Shown here piece by piece: positions 26,862 through 36,903 of a stretch of 64,000 nt of DNA. The DNA is from Chitinophagaceae bacterium (GTDB lineage Bacteria; Bacteroidota; Bacteroidia; Chitinophagales; UBA10324). A program made the translations under genes and the position numbers. Below the pieces are notes generated by a model. That model was not told where the DNA came from. It was given only the letters and a program-made list of their open reading frames with translations, and did no database searches. How positions within the stretch are numbered: position 1 is the first letter of the stretch; each line of letters starts with the position of its first letter. The stretch is from positions 62,001-126,000 of the forward strand of contig CANIPU010000006.1 in assembly GCA_947469485.1 (NCBI GenBank). Direction: 5' to 3'.

Positions 26862-28316
26862 TCAGGTGTAAATATCAATAATTCTATTCACCTCGTTATC
26901 ATTTTTCATTTCGGGCATTAAACGAAAGAATAATTTGCATTTGTTTTTATCAGCAAATAATGTCTGACTTAGCAATTCAATAGCTTGTTGTCGTAATCCA
27001 GATTTAAATAACACAACAGCTTTTAACAAAGTGATATTGGTTGAATGGCCTTTATCTTGCTCAATAATTGAAATAAATTCATGCGCGTGCTCAAGACAAT
27101 TCAATTGAATTAGTAATTGAATAATTTGTTCGTATGCTTTAAACCCTTTTACCTTAGGAGAAAGTGCAATTAAACGATCACTTACTTCAATTAATTGACT
27201 TACATCTTTTAAAGCTACTGCAGTTTTTGCTGCTGCCATTAAAAAAGTAAGTCGTTGCGGATCCATTCGCATTGCCTTCTTGAAAAAAGAAAGAGCACTG
27301 TGGTATTGTTTTTCTTTTTGAAAAGTTATTCCGATTCTATAAATCGCAATATCCAATTCAGGTTCAATATTTACAGCTTTACGGTAATACAATCTTGCTT
27401 TACCATATTCTTTCAGTTTCTCGTAACATTCTCCAATACAGTAATACAAATCTTCAAACGGACGGGAATAATGAATCGCTTTTTGATAAAACTCTATTGC
27501 TTTATGATAGCTGCCCATCCTGTAAAGCGTTTCCGCACAATCACGATATGCTAAGTCATAGGTTTCGTTAATAGCAATTACAAATTCAAAAGATTCAACA
27601 GCTTTTTCATATAGTCCCATCCCAAAATAAGCTAACCCCAAATTCTGCCAAGCCAAATAGGAATAAGGAGAATCATCAATTAATTTTTGATGAAAATCAA
27701 TGCTGTCTTCAAATCTTTTTGAAAGATCAACACTATACCACATGCGGTTTAGTGCTTCTTCATTAGTTGGGTCAATTGTCAGTGAAGTTTTTAAACAATC
27801 AAAGACTTTGTTAAACTCATTTAAATCTTCGTAAACATCAGCTAATTCAAGCCACAATTCTGCAACCTCATCTTTCTCAGCAACCTCCATTGCCTTTTGA
27901 ATTACTTCAATACATTCTTCGTGTTTTCCTTTCTGTAATAAAATATCAGAACGCAATAAATAGACACTTACCTCGCCGGGATCAATACTTTCTGCTTTAT
28001 CTAATAATTTAATTGCTTCATTATACTTACGATGTTGCATAAGCAATGAAGCTTTTTTAACAATTAAGGCAGAAGAGAAGGGATAAATCCCAATTGCAAA
28101 ATCAACAGCTTCCAAAGCTTTAGCTGTTTTTCCCTGCAATTCATAATATTCAATTAACTCTTCAAAAGTATTCAGATCGAAGAAGAGCGATTTATTCTTT
28201 TTAAGTTGCTCTTCATATTGTTTAACTGCCGAAAGAATATCTTCGGGGTTTTCGTTGTAATCATCTCGTTCGTTCATTCGCTCGTGTTCAAGTACTTTCC
28301 AAATGTAACAATCCAT
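26862..28316 (-). CDS. tetratricopeptide-repeat protein
   Basis: A 484-residue soluble protein made almost wholly of TPR helices (about ten repeats from residue 45 on; clear units include AWQNLGLAYFGMGLYEKAVESF and YYCIGECYEKLKEYGKARLYY). No signal peptide or membrane segment, so probably cytoplasmic scaffolding. It is the first gene of the cluster TPR - ComA-like - aroE - rmuC. The first ATG (28316) directly follows an in-frame stop; an ATG at 28277 (MNERDDYNENPED) is an equally plausible start. Partner proteins are unknown. Confidence 0.88.
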   Translation of the reverse strand: MDCYIWKVLEHERMNERDDYNENPEDILSAVKQYEEQLKKNKSLFFDLNTFEELIEYYELQGKTAKALEAVDFAIGIYPFSSALIVKKASLLMQHRKYNEAIKLLDKAESIDPGEVSVYLLRSDILLQKGKHEECIEVIQKAMEVAEKDEVAELWLELADVYEDLNEFNKVFDCLKTSLTIDPTNEEALNRMWYSVDLSKRFEDSIDFHQKLIDDSPYSYLAWQNLGLAYFGMGLYEKAVESFEFVIAINETYDLAYRDCAETLYRMGSYHKAIEFYQKAIHYSRPFEDLYYCIGECYEKLKEYGKARLYYRKAVNIEPELDIAIYRIGITFQKEKQYHSALSFFKKAMRMDPQRLTFLMAAAKTAVALKDVSQLIEVSDRLIALSPKVKGFKAYEQIIQLLIQLNCLEHAHEFISIIEQDKGHSTNITLLKAVVLFKSGLRQQAIELLSQTLFADKNKCKLFFRLMPEMKNDNEVNRIIDIYT

Positions 28317-28446
28317 TTAAAATTTGATGCTCATAAAAAAATTTTATTTTCAAACACAAAGTGTTATATGAAATTTTTAAGAATGTTAAATATTTACTTT
28401 TTAACTGAATTTAATACCTGATACTTAAATTTCTGTTTTCGAATTA

Positions 28447-28950
28447 ATGAAATTTTTAAAAAATATATTTTTTCTTATTTCAGCTTTAACAATAAGCTAT
28501 GTGTCTGATGCTCAGTCTTCTTTTCTATGTTTAGAGTTTCCCCTTCCTATTGACATGTTGCGCTTTAAGGAAAATAAATTAAACAGAATTACTCTTAAAT
28601 ATCAGTTTTATAATACTTCATCAAATGAACCAGAACTGAAAAATAAATTAAAAGCACAGGTTCTTTTTTTTGTTTTCCAAAATAAAATCGTGAAAGGTTT
28701 TGGTTCAAACTTGTTGCTAAATAGAAATTCATTTAGCATTTATAATCAGTATAAAAACCCAGAGCCCAAAATTTATTACACTGGCAAAAGAATTTATCGC
28801 ATTGATTGTTTTGATAAAAGTAATCAGGCAAACGGAATGTATTTATATACTTATAATGAGTATAAATTACTGAAGAGAATCTTCTTTTATAAATATGATT
28901 CAATTGGCGATTTAATGCTTTCTGAAAGAATTGATGTCAGTTATCATTGA
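28447..28950 (+). CDS. small secreted protein of unknown function
   Basis: A 167-residue protein with a clear signal peptide (cut after VSDAQ, near residue 22) and no lipobox. The mature part is basic and aromatic with likely beta-strands (NRITLKYQFYN, KIYYTGKRIYRIDCF, MYLYTYNEYKLLKRIFFYKYD). Tyr/Asp-containing strands such as YNEYKLLKR recall antitoxin-like or MORN-like wrap-up repeats, but too few to name. It lies 58 nt before the M1 peptidase gene, which has its own promoter box. Confidence 0.6.
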   Translation: MKFLKNIFFLISALTISYVSDAQSSFLCLEFPLPIDMLRFKENKLNRITLKYQFYNTSSNEPELKNKLKAQVLFFVFQNKIVKGFGSNLLLNRNSFSIYNQYKNPEPKIYYTGKRIYRIDCFDKSNQANGMYLYTYNEYKLLKRIFFYKYDSIGDLMLSERIDVSYH

Positions 28951-28984
28951 GTATTTATATAAAAGCATAACTGTAGCGTTCAAT

Positions 28985-28992
28985 TATATTTG
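28985..28992 (+). promoter_or_regulatory. -7 element of the M1 peptidase gene
   Basis: TATATTTG ends 15 nt before the ATG at 29008, supporting that start over the frame-opening codon at 28990, which lies inside the box. No clear -33. Confidence 0.4.
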
Positions 28993-29007
28993 TTCAACTC
29001 TTTTATT

Positions 29008-32000
29008 ATGAAGAAATTAATTTCAAATTGCTCAATACTGTTTTTTGTTTTTAAAATAATTAATTCATCAGAATCTCAAGCACAGAATAATCTCAGGAAT
29101 TATTGGCAGCAGGAAGTTAATTACACTATTCAGGTAAAACTAGACGATGTTAAAAATTACTTAAGAGCTACAGAAAGTATCAACTATATAAATCATTCAC
29201 CTGATACTTTAAAATATATATGGTTTCATCTTTGGCCGAATGCCTATAAGAATAACAATACTGCATTTGCCAAACAAAAAGTTGAAAATGGTTCGGTTGA
29301 TTTTTATTTTTCAAAGGAAGAGGACCGTGGTTTTATTGATTCATTAAATTTTGAAGTAAATGGTGAACAGCTAAAGCTTGAATATGATTCTGCAAATATT
29401 GATATAGCTAAGGTATGGCTTAACAAACCTTTGATTCCCGGAGAGCAGGTTTTAATTACTACACCTTTCCGTGTAAAAATTCCAACAACATTTTCGCGAT
29501 TAGGACACGCAGGTCAACAATATCAAATAAGTCAATGGTATCCTAAGCCTGCAGTTTATGACCGAAAAGGTTGGCATGCGATGCCATATTTAGATCAAGG
29601 TGAATTTTATTCGGAATATGGTGTGTTCGATGTATTTATCACACTTCCGAAAAATTATTTAATGGATGCCACTGGCTCATTGGAAAATGAAGAAGAAAAA
29701 CACTGGCTATTAAGAAAAAATGTTGCATCAAAAAGGAAACTCAGTATTGAGTTGAATTATTTAGAGAAAGAAATTGAAAATTCTTATCCGAATGATACTA
29801 TTGGCGGAATGGTATTTCCGGTATCGGCTTCGGAATTAAAAACATTACATTATCATGCTGAAGATGTTCACGACTTTGCATGGTTCGCTGATAAAAGATA
29901 TTTAATTGTTAATGATTTGGTAGTGCTCGAATCCGAAAAAAAAGTTGTTACAACGGTTCTTTTTACCGAAAATCATTCAGCAACCTGGAAGAATGCAATC
30001 AACTACATTGATTCTGCAATTTATTACTACTCAAAATGGATAGGTGATTATCCTTATTCGCATGCTACAACGGTTGATGGTGCATTAGTAGCAGGTGGTG
30101 GCATGGAGTATCCGATGATTACAGTAATTGGTGGAGTAGGGAATTCTTTAGATGAAGTAATTGCTCATGAAGTCGGGCATAACTGGTTTTACGGAATTCT
30201 TGGCTTTAATGAACGGGATCATCCATGGATGGACGAAGGAATAAATTCTTTTTATGAAGCAAGATATTCTGACCGGAAACTAAAACCCGGAAACTCAATT
30301 GCTCCAAAATTTCTTGGCCTAGCAGGAATGACCAATTTGAAATTGAAACACCTGACCTATTTAATTACTGCTCGTCCGCACAACGATCAACCGGCCGACA
30401 TACCATCTGTTCAATACACTCAATTAAATTATGGTGCAATTGTTTACAGCAAAGTTCCTGTAATGCTGAGTCACCTTTCTTCAGCAATGAGGTCGGAAAA
30501 TTTTGACAAAACAATGCATTCACTTTTTAATGAATGGAAATTCAAACATGTATATCCTGAAGACATGAAGAAAGTGTTTGAACAATCATCACCAATGTAT
30601 TTCGATTGGTTTTTCGAGCAGTATTTAAATACAACTGATATACTTGATTTTAAAATATTGAATGCAAAAGACACCACACATATAGTTTCTTCGGTTTACT
30701 ACAAGGTAAAAGTTAAGAATAACGGAGGACTCAAAGCCCCATATAGTATCACTGCAATTAAAGATAACAAACCAGTTTTAACAAAATGGTATGGTGGAAT
30801 GATGGGCAAGTGGGATGTGCTTTTCCCGTATGGCGATTATGATGAATTTGCAATTGATTATAAAAATGAAACTCCGGAATTCCGGCAAAAAAATAATCAG
30901 TTGAAAATGCATGGCATACTGCGCCGTATGGAAAAATTAAAACTGCAACCGGTGGTCAGCATTGAAAATCCGAAGCGGACTCAAATATTTTTTTCTCCAA
31001 TAGCAGGATGGAATAATTATGATCAAGGAATGGCCGGCTTGGCGGTTTATAACTCATTTATTCCATCAAGAAATTTTCAATATCAGTTAGCGCCTTTGTA
31101 TTCATTTAATACAAAGCAGATGACGGGCATTGGAAGATTACAGTTCTATTTTTATCCAAAAGAAAGCGAGGTTAATAAAATTTCAGTTAATGCAACTGCA
31201 TCAACTTTCCATTTTGATTTGTTTCAGGATTCAATTTTCAGTTTTGAGAGATATTCAACCAGATTTGACTTTCACTTAAAGAATGAATCACAAAGATCAA
31301 ATGTGAAAAAATGGTTGACACTAAGAAGTGTTTTACTTAGAAAAGAAGTCTTTTCAAATATCGATTGGGGATACTTTTCATGGGAACATTATTTCAATAC
31401 TCAGCTAAAATTCTCCTTTGAAAAACAACAGGCAATAAATCCTTTTGCCTTTTATATCAATGTGGAAAACATAAGTGAAAATCCACTGCGATACAATAGT
31501 TTCATTGAAAGAGGTTGGCTTATGAATGTTGAATTCAATTACCGAATCAATTACAAAAAGAAGAACGATGGATTCGGAATTCGTTTTTATGCTGAGTACT
31601 CTCCCGATTTATCAAATGTGCATGGATTCAATCCACATTTAACAGCAACGCAAGGTTCTGATGATTATGGTTTTGATGAAGTGTTTTTAGCTCGCTCAGA
31701 ATCAACCGGTTTTCTGTCTCATCAAATGATGATGAACAGAGGCGGAATGAAATTTTCTAATGCGCAATTGATATCTCCGATTGGTGGTAGAGGAGTCTCA
31801 ACCATTGCACTAAATCTGACATCAACGCTTTTAATTCCTGTTCCTGTTTTTGCATTTGCAGATTTCGGATGCTCAAATAATAGTTCCCTCACTACTACAT
31901 TTTACAAATCATTTCAATACGATGGCGGCATCGGAATAAAAATCATTCCTGATATCTGCACTGTTTATCTCACTTTGGTTTCTTCACCAGATATTAAACT

Positions 32001-32109
32001 GAATGCCTTCTCAGTTCCTGAATATGATAAATGGTACAAGCGGTATTTCTTCACCTTAAATTTTTCGCGCATTGTTCCGTTTGATAAAATCAGAGATTTG
32101 AAAATTTAA
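29008..32109 (+). CDS. large exported M1-family metallopeptidase
   Basis: A 1033-residue zinc peptidase. The signal peptide ends near SQAQ; the N-terminal beta domain (about 30-290) contains the common IWFHLWPNAY block; the gluzincin domain has GGGMEYP (exopeptidase motif, about 365) and the zinc site H387EVGH391 with Glu410 (HExxH-18-E, in WMDEGIN). The C-terminal half (about 640-1033) is a long beta-rich region with amphipathic strands, unusual compared with the 850-residue PepN type, and suggestive of an outer-membrane barrel or surface anchor. Probably a periplasmic or surface aminopeptidase; catalytic residues are intact. Confidence 0.88.
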   Translation: MKKLISNCSILFFVFKIINSSESQAQNNLRNYWQQEVNYTIQVKLDDVKNYLRATESINYINHSPDTLKYIWFHLWPNAYKNNNTAFAKQKVENGSVDFYFSKEEDRGFIDSLNFEVNGEQLKLEYDSANIDIAKVWLNKPLIPGEQVLITTPFRVKIPTTFSRLGHAGQQYQISQWYPKPAVYDRKGWHAMPYLDQGEFYSEYGVFDVFITLPKNYLMDATGSLENEEEKHWLLRKNVASKRKLSIELNYLEKEIENSYPNDTIGGMVFPVSASELKTLHYHAEDVHDFAWFADKRYLIVNDLVVLESEKKVVTTVLFTENHSATWKNAINYIDSAIYYYSKWIGDYPYSHATTVDGALVAGGGMEYPMITVIGGVGNSLDEVIAHEVGHNWFYGILGFNERDHPWMDEGINSFYEARYSDRKLKPGNSIAPKFLGLAGMTNLKLKHLTYLITARPHNDQPADIPSVQYTQLNYGAIVYSKVPVMLSHLSSAMRSENFDKTMHSLFNEWKFKHVYPEDMKKVFEQSSPMYFDWFFEQYLNTTDILDFKILNAKDTTHIVSSVYYKVKVKNNGGLKAPYSITAIKDNKPVLTKWYGGMMGKWDVLFPYGDYDEFAIDYKNETPEFRQKNNQLKMHGILRRMEKLKLQPVVSIENPKRTQIFFSPIAGWNNYDQGMAGLAVYNSFIPSRNFQYQLAPLYSFNTKQMTGIGRLQFYFYPKESEVNKISVNATASTFHFDLFQDSIFSFERYSTRFDFHLKNESQRSNVKKWLTLRSVLLRKEVFSNIDWGYFSWEHYFNTQLKFSFEKQQAINPFAFYINVENISENPLRYNSFIERGWLMNVEFNYRINYKKKNDGFGIRFYAEYSPDLSNVHGFNPHLTATQGSDDYGFDEVFLARSESTGFLSHQMMMNRGGMKFSNAQLISPIGGRGVSTIALNLTSTLLIPVPVFAFADFGCSNNSSLTTTFYKSFQYDGGIGIKIIPDICTVYLTLVSSPDIKLNAFSVPEYDKWYKRYFFTLNFSRIVPFDKIRDLKI

Positions 32110-32120
32110 ATTCTATAAAA

Positions 32121-32159
32121 CAAAAAAGGCTGCTCTGGAATTTCAGAGCAGCCTTTTTG
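32121..32159. terminator. bidirectional intrinsic terminator
   Basis: A near-perfect 15-16 bp hairpin (32121-32137 with 32144-32159, GC-rich core GGCTGCTCTG, 6-nt loop) flanked by A-run and T-run, so it works on both strands. It separates the convergent M1 peptidase and adhesin-like genes. Confidence 0.9.
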
Positions 32160-32175
32160 TTAAATTAATTTATAA

Positions 32176-35100
32176 TTATTTTATAAGTGTAACATTTCCT
32201 TTATACACTTTTGAACTGCCTTCGCACTCTGTTAATATATTATAAATATAAACTCCTACCTGACAGTCATCAGAGTTATTCTTTCTTCCATCCCAACCTT
32301 TTTTAGCATCATCATCAAAGAATACTCTTTCACCCCATCGGTCATAAACTTCAAATCTTGTTACAACTTCAATTCCAACGATATAAGGTAATAAAACATC
32401 ATTGGTTCCATCGGCATTTGGAGAAAACACATTGGGCATCATTAACGATTGGCAAGGTGATAATAGGTTAACAACCACTTCATCATAATTGGTGCATCCG
32501 TTAATACTTGTTCCTAAAACTGAATAAGTTGTTGTAACTATTGGAGAAACGGTATAGGTTGAAGAACTACTTCCGTCACCATCTGCAGGTTGCCATGCAA
32601 ACGAGGCTCCTCCGTTCATCCATGCAATTAAGGTTGTTGATTCTCCGGGAATAATTGACACATCATTACCTGCATTTATAATAGGAGGAGTGAAAATATC
32701 AATTGAAACAGAATCGTGATTGAAACAACCAAATGTATCAGTTACAGTAATTGTATAGGTGGTAGGTAAAACAGGAGAAACTGTTGTGTTTTGAGCATTT
32801 GGATTTGATGCACTCGGTGATGGTTCCCATAAGAATGTTACTCCCTGGTCTACACTTACATTAACACCAACCCCCATACAGGTAATTGTATCGGGAGTAA
32901 CAATCAGGTTTAAAGGCTGAAGAACAAAAACAACTATCGAATCAAATCCTGCACAACCATTTGCATCGGTTACAGTTAAAACATAGGTGGTTGTAGTTGC
33001 AGGAATTGCAGTTGGTCCGGAAATTAATGGGTTGCTTAATGATAATGCCGGACTCCATGTATAAGTAGCCCATGTACCTGAAGGAACCATTAGCACAGAA
33101 TCATACCAACACATTGTTTGATCAACCCCGGCACTGAATCCAGGTAATGGATTAAAATTTACAACTACAGTATCATAATCTCCGCATCCTGATGCATTTA
33201 TACCATATAAGACATAAGTGGTTGTTAATATAGGTGAAACTAAAGGATTTGAAGTATTACTCGTAAATCCTGCAGGAATTGATGTCCATGAATAGGTTAC
33301 GGCATTTGACCCATTTAATTGAGCTGATCCTCCGCCAAGACAAATTGAAGTATCATTTCCTGCACTGCATTGATAGTTGGTTATTACATTAACAATAACT
33401 GTATCTGTATTTGAACAATAACCACCACTTGTAACAGTCAGAGTATATGTTGTTGTTTGAATAGGTGAGGCAATAGGATTTTTTATAGTAGCATTACTAA
33501 GTGAAGAAGCTGGGGACCATAAGTAAGTTAAGTTTCCGCCATCAATATAAATATCATAATCTTCACATTCTCCATAACTAAATGCAGCACCACAATAATC
33601 TGTCGCAACAGGAACTGTAGCGTATCGGCATAAAACCCTTAAACGAGTCCAACCAGGTATTGCAGTTACAGGGATTGTAATATTTCCATTAAAAACTGTT
33701 GTTGCGGAAGATCCACTGGTATAAACAAATTCTCCCGCATCGGCAAATGAACCATTCTGATTGTAATCTATCCAAACGCCAAATCCTTGTCCCCATGATG
33801 CTCCGGCTTGCATTGAAATTGGATAGGAACTTCCTAAATTGACTGTTGTAGTTGGAGCTCCGACATAGTAAGTATAGTTATTTGCATTTCCCGAACAACC
33901 TGAAGTATTATTAGCTAAAGTATTAAAAGAAAAATTTTCAATGTAATCTCCTGAAGAACACGCTATAGAATAAGTTGGCGTACAAAAATTTCCACCACCA
34001 CTTGGATTAATATCCAATTGAGAGGTTTGTCCAACACAAATTGTTTGAGGCGAAGCAACAAGATTTAATGGAGGAGCTATTCCGGCAACAAAAACAACAG
34101 CATTACTTGTTTTAGTACATCCTGCATTACTTGTAATAGATACATCATAAGTGGTAGTTACTGCTGGTGAGGCTGAAGGAGTTGAAGTATTTGCTCCAAG
34201 TAAAGTTGCTGAAGGCGTCCACGAATAAGTATATGGTGCCCCCCCTGCACTTCCAACAATACCAAGTTGCGATTGCTGATTTAAACATATTGTATCTAAT
34301 GTAGGAGTTACAGTGAATGTAAAATCAGGAACAACATAAACTACCATTGTATCTGTATTACTGCAACCACCGGTTAAATTACTGTTTACAACATAGGTGG
34401 TTGTTTGACTTGGTGTGGCAATCGGATTGGAAATGTTTGCATTATTTAAACCTGTGGCTGGTGACCAGGCAAACGATGTTCCCCCGGTCGCCTGTAATTG
34501 AGCAGTCATGCTTCCGCAAATAGTGATGTCAGGGCCAGCTGATGTACCTGATAAAACATAAATTTGAAAAGAATAAATCTGTTGACCTTGTATTGGACAA
34601 GCATCATCATGTATTGTTAAAGTAAATGAATGAAATCCTGTATCTGAGCCCGATGGTTGCCAGTAAAAAGTAGAGATAACAGGATTTGTTCCTGTACTTG
34701 TCATAGTTGCTCCGGGTAATACACTGGCTAAGTTTGTTGACACAGAAAGTATTTGACCTAAATCTGGATCAGTTCCAGTAACTTGAAAACCTAAAGGCTG
34801 ACCGGGACATACCTCAAATGAGGTTGGACCAGTAACATAACCACCTGTTACATTTGTTGGAGAGCCTAAAGTTGGTACCTGATTGTTACAGTTTAAAACC
34901 ACTAATTGAATGTCTCTTGTAACTGAACCAACCCATACTCCATTTCTGTATTCATCAACACGAACAGCAACAACTGTTATTTGAGTTGCATTTGGAGTAA
35001 AAGACATTTGACCGGTAGAAGGATCAAAAGTTACAGTTCCTGAGGTTGTAGAAAGTGGATAGGTGGGACTAAACGGAGAAGCATAAGGAATCGCAGCTCC

Positions 35101-35721
35101 ACCTAACCAATCCATTGGATCAATCAAAGTATATACTAAAGAATCACCATCTAAATCAAATGCTCCATGATTGTAATTGAATGGTTGATTTGCACATATG
35201 TAAGGTACAGGCAGAGTTGTAAATACCGGTGAGTTATTACAAAGACTATTGGTATTATCAATATGAGCTTCTATTCTAATTCCGTATCCTGACGCAGCAG
35301 TAATATTTGTAATCGCGGCATTTCTGCAACAACTTTCATAAGAAACAACCCAATCATTACATGCAACAGGCAATGTAATATCACCTTCATAAACATATTG
35401 TTGTACACCAGGTAATGTACCGCCATTACATGAGCTCTGTGCTAATTGAGCCGGGCATAATGGACTAACTTCAACACCATTAATTGTTTGATTTAGTGTT
35501 GCTGTAAGTGTCTGCCCGCAAGAAGCTGACACATAATCAATAGTAGCACTTGTTGGCGCCTGAGCTGCACCAGAACAGTCTCTGTAAAAAGAAAGGTTTA
35601 TATGATATTGATTTGGACCAACACATTTATATGAAATATCCATTCCCATCATATGCGTAGCCTGAGAATTGAATTGGATAAAAGTTGTTAAAATGAAAAG
35701 AAGTGTAAAAAATTTTTTCAT
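32176..35721 (-). CDS. multidomain adhesin-like protein with gliding-type C-terminus
   Basis: An 1181-residue exported protein. Signal peptide cut near NSQA; a Cys-rich N-terminal region (about 22-290) with a cadherin-like block; several PKD/Ig-like repeats marked by SPATGLNNANISNP-type and TTTYVL motifs; a GEVED-type domain at about 615-728 (WIDYNQNGSFADAGEF, ending ECEDYDIY); and a gliding-motility-associated C-terminal domain (about 1095-1181: PNVFSPNADGTNDVL, YDRWGERVF, GVYIYNI), a type B T9SS signal. Likely a cell-surface or released adhesin; ligand unknown. Single gene with its own promoter and a strong terminator. Confidence 0.88.
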   Translation of the reverse strand: MKKFFTLLFILTTFIQFNSQATHMMGMDISYKCVGPNQYHINLSFYRDCSGAAQAPTSATIDYVSASCGQTLTATLNQTINGVEVSPLCPAQLAQSSCNGGTLPGVQQYVYEGDITLPVACNDWVVSYESCCRNAAITNITAASGYGIRIEAHIDNTNSLCNNSPVFTTLPVPYICANQPFNYNHGAFDLDGDSLVYTLIDPMDWLGGAAIPYASPFSPTYPLSTTSGTVTFDPSTGQMSFTPNATQITVVAVRVDEYRNGVWVGSVTRDIQLVVLNCNNQVPTLGSPTNVTGGYVTGPTSFEVCPGQPLGFQVTGTDPDLGQILSVSTNLASVLPGATMTSTGTNPVISTFYWQPSGSDTGFHSFTLTIHDDACPIQGQQIYSFQIYVLSGTSAGPDITICGSMTAQLQATGGTSFAWSPATGLNNANISNPIATPSQTTTYVVNSNLTGGCSNTDTMVVYVVPDFTFTVTPTLDTICLNQQSQLGIVGSAGGAPYTYSWTPSATLLGANTSTPSASPAVTTTYDVSITSNAGCTKTSNAVVFVAGIAPPLNLVASPQTICVGQTSQLDINPSGGGNFCTPTYSIACSSGDYIENFSFNTLANNTSGCSGNANNYTYYVGAPTTTVNLGSSYPISMQAGASWGQGFGVWIDYNQNGSFADAGEFVYTSGSSATTVFNGNITIPVTAIPGWTRLRVLCRYATVPVATDYCGAAFSYGECEDYDIYIDGGNLTYLWSPASSLSNATIKNPIASPIQTTTYTLTVTSGGYCSNTDTVIVNVITNYQCSAGNDTSICLGGGSAQLNGSNAVTYSWTSIPAGFTSNTSNPLVSPILTTTYVLYGINASGCGDYDTVVVNFNPLPGFSAGVDQTMCWYDSVLMVPSGTWATYTWSPALSLSNPLISGPTAIPATTTTYVLTVTDANGCAGFDSIVVFVLQPLNLIVTPDTITCMGVGVNVSVDQGVTFLWEPSPSASNPNAQNTTVSPVLPTTYTITVTDTFGCFNHDSVSIDIFTPPIINAGNDVSIIPGESTTLIAWMNGGASFAWQPADGDGSSSSTYTVSPIVTTTYSVLGTSINGCTNYDEVVVNLLSPCQSLMMPNVFSPNADGTNDVLLPYIVGIEVVTRFEVYDRWGERVFFDDDAKKGWDGRKNNSDDCQVGVYIYNILTECEGSSKVYKGNVTLIK

Positions 35722-35744
35722 CGCTTTATAAATTTATTTGAATT

Positions 35745-35774
35745 CAAATATAATAATGCATAAACAGGCTGCAA
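35745..35774 (-). promoter_or_regulatory. promoter of the adhesin-like gene
   Basis: On the minus strand TTG (35774-35772) is followed after exactly 19 nt by TATATTTG (35752-35745), a very good fit to the Bacteroidota consensus. The -7 box ends 23 nt before the ATG at 35721. Confidence 0.55.
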
Positions 35775-35844
35775 GTAGAAGAATGAAATACCGTTATTAT
35801 TATTAAGTAATAGTTTATTGATTTATTACATATCCAAAAACTAA

Positions 35845-35882
35845 AAAACAAAAAAACCGAAAGAAAATTAATTCTTCCGGCT
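35845..35882 (-). terminator. intrinsic terminator after the DUF4197 gene
   Basis: A stem CCGAAAGAA/TTCTTCCGG with one mismatch (about 35858-35880) and a long T-run on the minus strand, 25 nt after the stop at 35905. Confidence 0.65.
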
Positions 35883-35904
35883 TTCTATTCAATGAATTAA
35901 ACAA

Positions 35905-36651
35905 TTACCAAAGACCGCTGAAAACCTTTTGTATCAAAGCACTTGCAGTACCAACAGGGTCCTTTCTGATTTTAGCTTCTTCCTGAGCAACCATATAAAA
36001 TAATCCATCCAAAGCTTTTTGAGTTACATACGATGGTAAATCAGAATTTACTTTTGTTACGAATGGAATTTTATTATATGTATCAAAAACCTGCTTCCAG
36101 TATTTTGTTGCTTCGGTTTTATCTAATTCTTGTTGAATAATTGGTTTAAAAGCAGAAGTTAATTGAACAGAGGTGCTTTTCTTTAAATATTGCGTTGCGC
36201 CATCTTGAGGGCCTTTAATAATATTAACAGCATCAACTATACTCATTGATTTTATAGCATCGACAAAAATTGGTTTTGCTTTTGGTCCAGCTTGTTCAGC
36301 TGCCCTATTCATTCTTAAAATAGCGTCATCAACCAAATTCCCCATACCTAATGACCGAAGTTTGCTTTCTACTTCTTTTGCTTCAGGAGGCATTAATACT
36401 TTTATAACGGCATTCTTAAAGTACCCATCAGTTTTTGAAACATTATCGGCCCCTTTTGATACGCCAATATTTAAAGCTTCTTTTAATCCACCTATCATTT
36501 CATCGTTTGAAGGTTTTCCTGAGGAATTGCTCCCTCCTGTATTTACTTTAGGAACGGTGTATGTTTTTTTTCCAATTTTTATTTGTGCGCAGGAAATAAA
36601 AGGAGTGCATAGTACTAATAGTGCGAAAGTTTTCAGAGTTTTCATAATCAT
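35905..36651 (-). CDS. DUF4197 lipoprotein
   Basis: A 248-residue lipoprotein (lipobox FISC) with a DUF4197 domain (about 50-245): LKEALNIGVSKGADNVS, NAVIKVLMPPEA, FVDAIKSMSI and a C-terminal block GLFYMVAQEEAKIRKDPV. The family is widespread in Gram-negative bacteria and has no established function. ATGs at 36651 and 36645 are both possible; the longer frame opens at a TTG. It is a single gene between a terminator and the tRNA-Gln promoter. Confidence 0.85.
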   Translation of the reverse strand: MIMKTLKTFALLVLCTPFISCAQIKIGKKTYTVPKVNTGGSNSSGKPSNDEMIGGLKEALNIGVSKGADNVSKTDGYFKNAVIKVLMPPEAKEVESKLRSLGMGNLVDDAILRMNRAAEQAGPKAKPIFVDAIKSMSIVDAVNIIKGPQDGATQYLKKSTSVQLTSAFKPIIQQELDKTEATKYWKQVFDTYNKIPFVTKVNSDLPSYVTQKALDGLFYMVAQEEAKIRKDPVGTASALIQKVFSGLW

Positions 36652-36745
36652 GAATTGTTTGTATGGTGTGCTTTTCAAATGCCTTGCCAAAGAAAGCAGA
36701 AATAAAATATGATTAAATTAAATTAATTGGAATAAGAGTAAACTA

Positions 36746-36775
36746 TTGCATAAAGAAAATGAGTTTATACATTTG
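36746..36775 (+). promoter_or_regulatory. promoter of tRNA-Gln
   Basis: TTG (36746-36748), a 19-nt spacer, then TACATTTG (36768-36775), ending 9 nt before the mature tRNA. One of the best consensus matches in the window. Confidence 0.6.
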
Positions 36776-36784
36776 CGCCCTTAT

Positions 36785-36857
36785 TGACCGATGGTGTAAC
36801 TGGCAACACGTCTGATTTTGGTTCAGAAGAGTCTAGGTTCGAAACCTAGTCGGTCAA
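36785..36857 (+). tRNA. tRNA-Gln (anticodon TTG)
   Basis: A 73-nt cloverleaf: acceptor TGACCGA/TCGGTCA, D stem GTGT/ACAC, anticodon stem TCTGA/TCAGA with loop TTTTGGT giving anticodon TTG, and T stem CTAGG/CCTAG with loop TTCGAAA. The CCA end is not encoded. Own promoter and terminator. Confidence 0.95.
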
Positions 36858-36863
36858 CAATTT

Positions 36864-36897
36864 AGCCCTTGATTTCTTCAGGGGCTTTATTTTTTTT
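36864..36897 (+). terminator. intrinsic terminator after tRNA-Gln
   Basis: A 9-bp stem AGCCCTTGA/TCAGGGGCT (one G-U pair, 5-nt loop) followed by a T-rich run. It ends just before the prs promoter. Confidence 0.75.
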
Positions 36898-36903
36898 GGG
36901 AAG

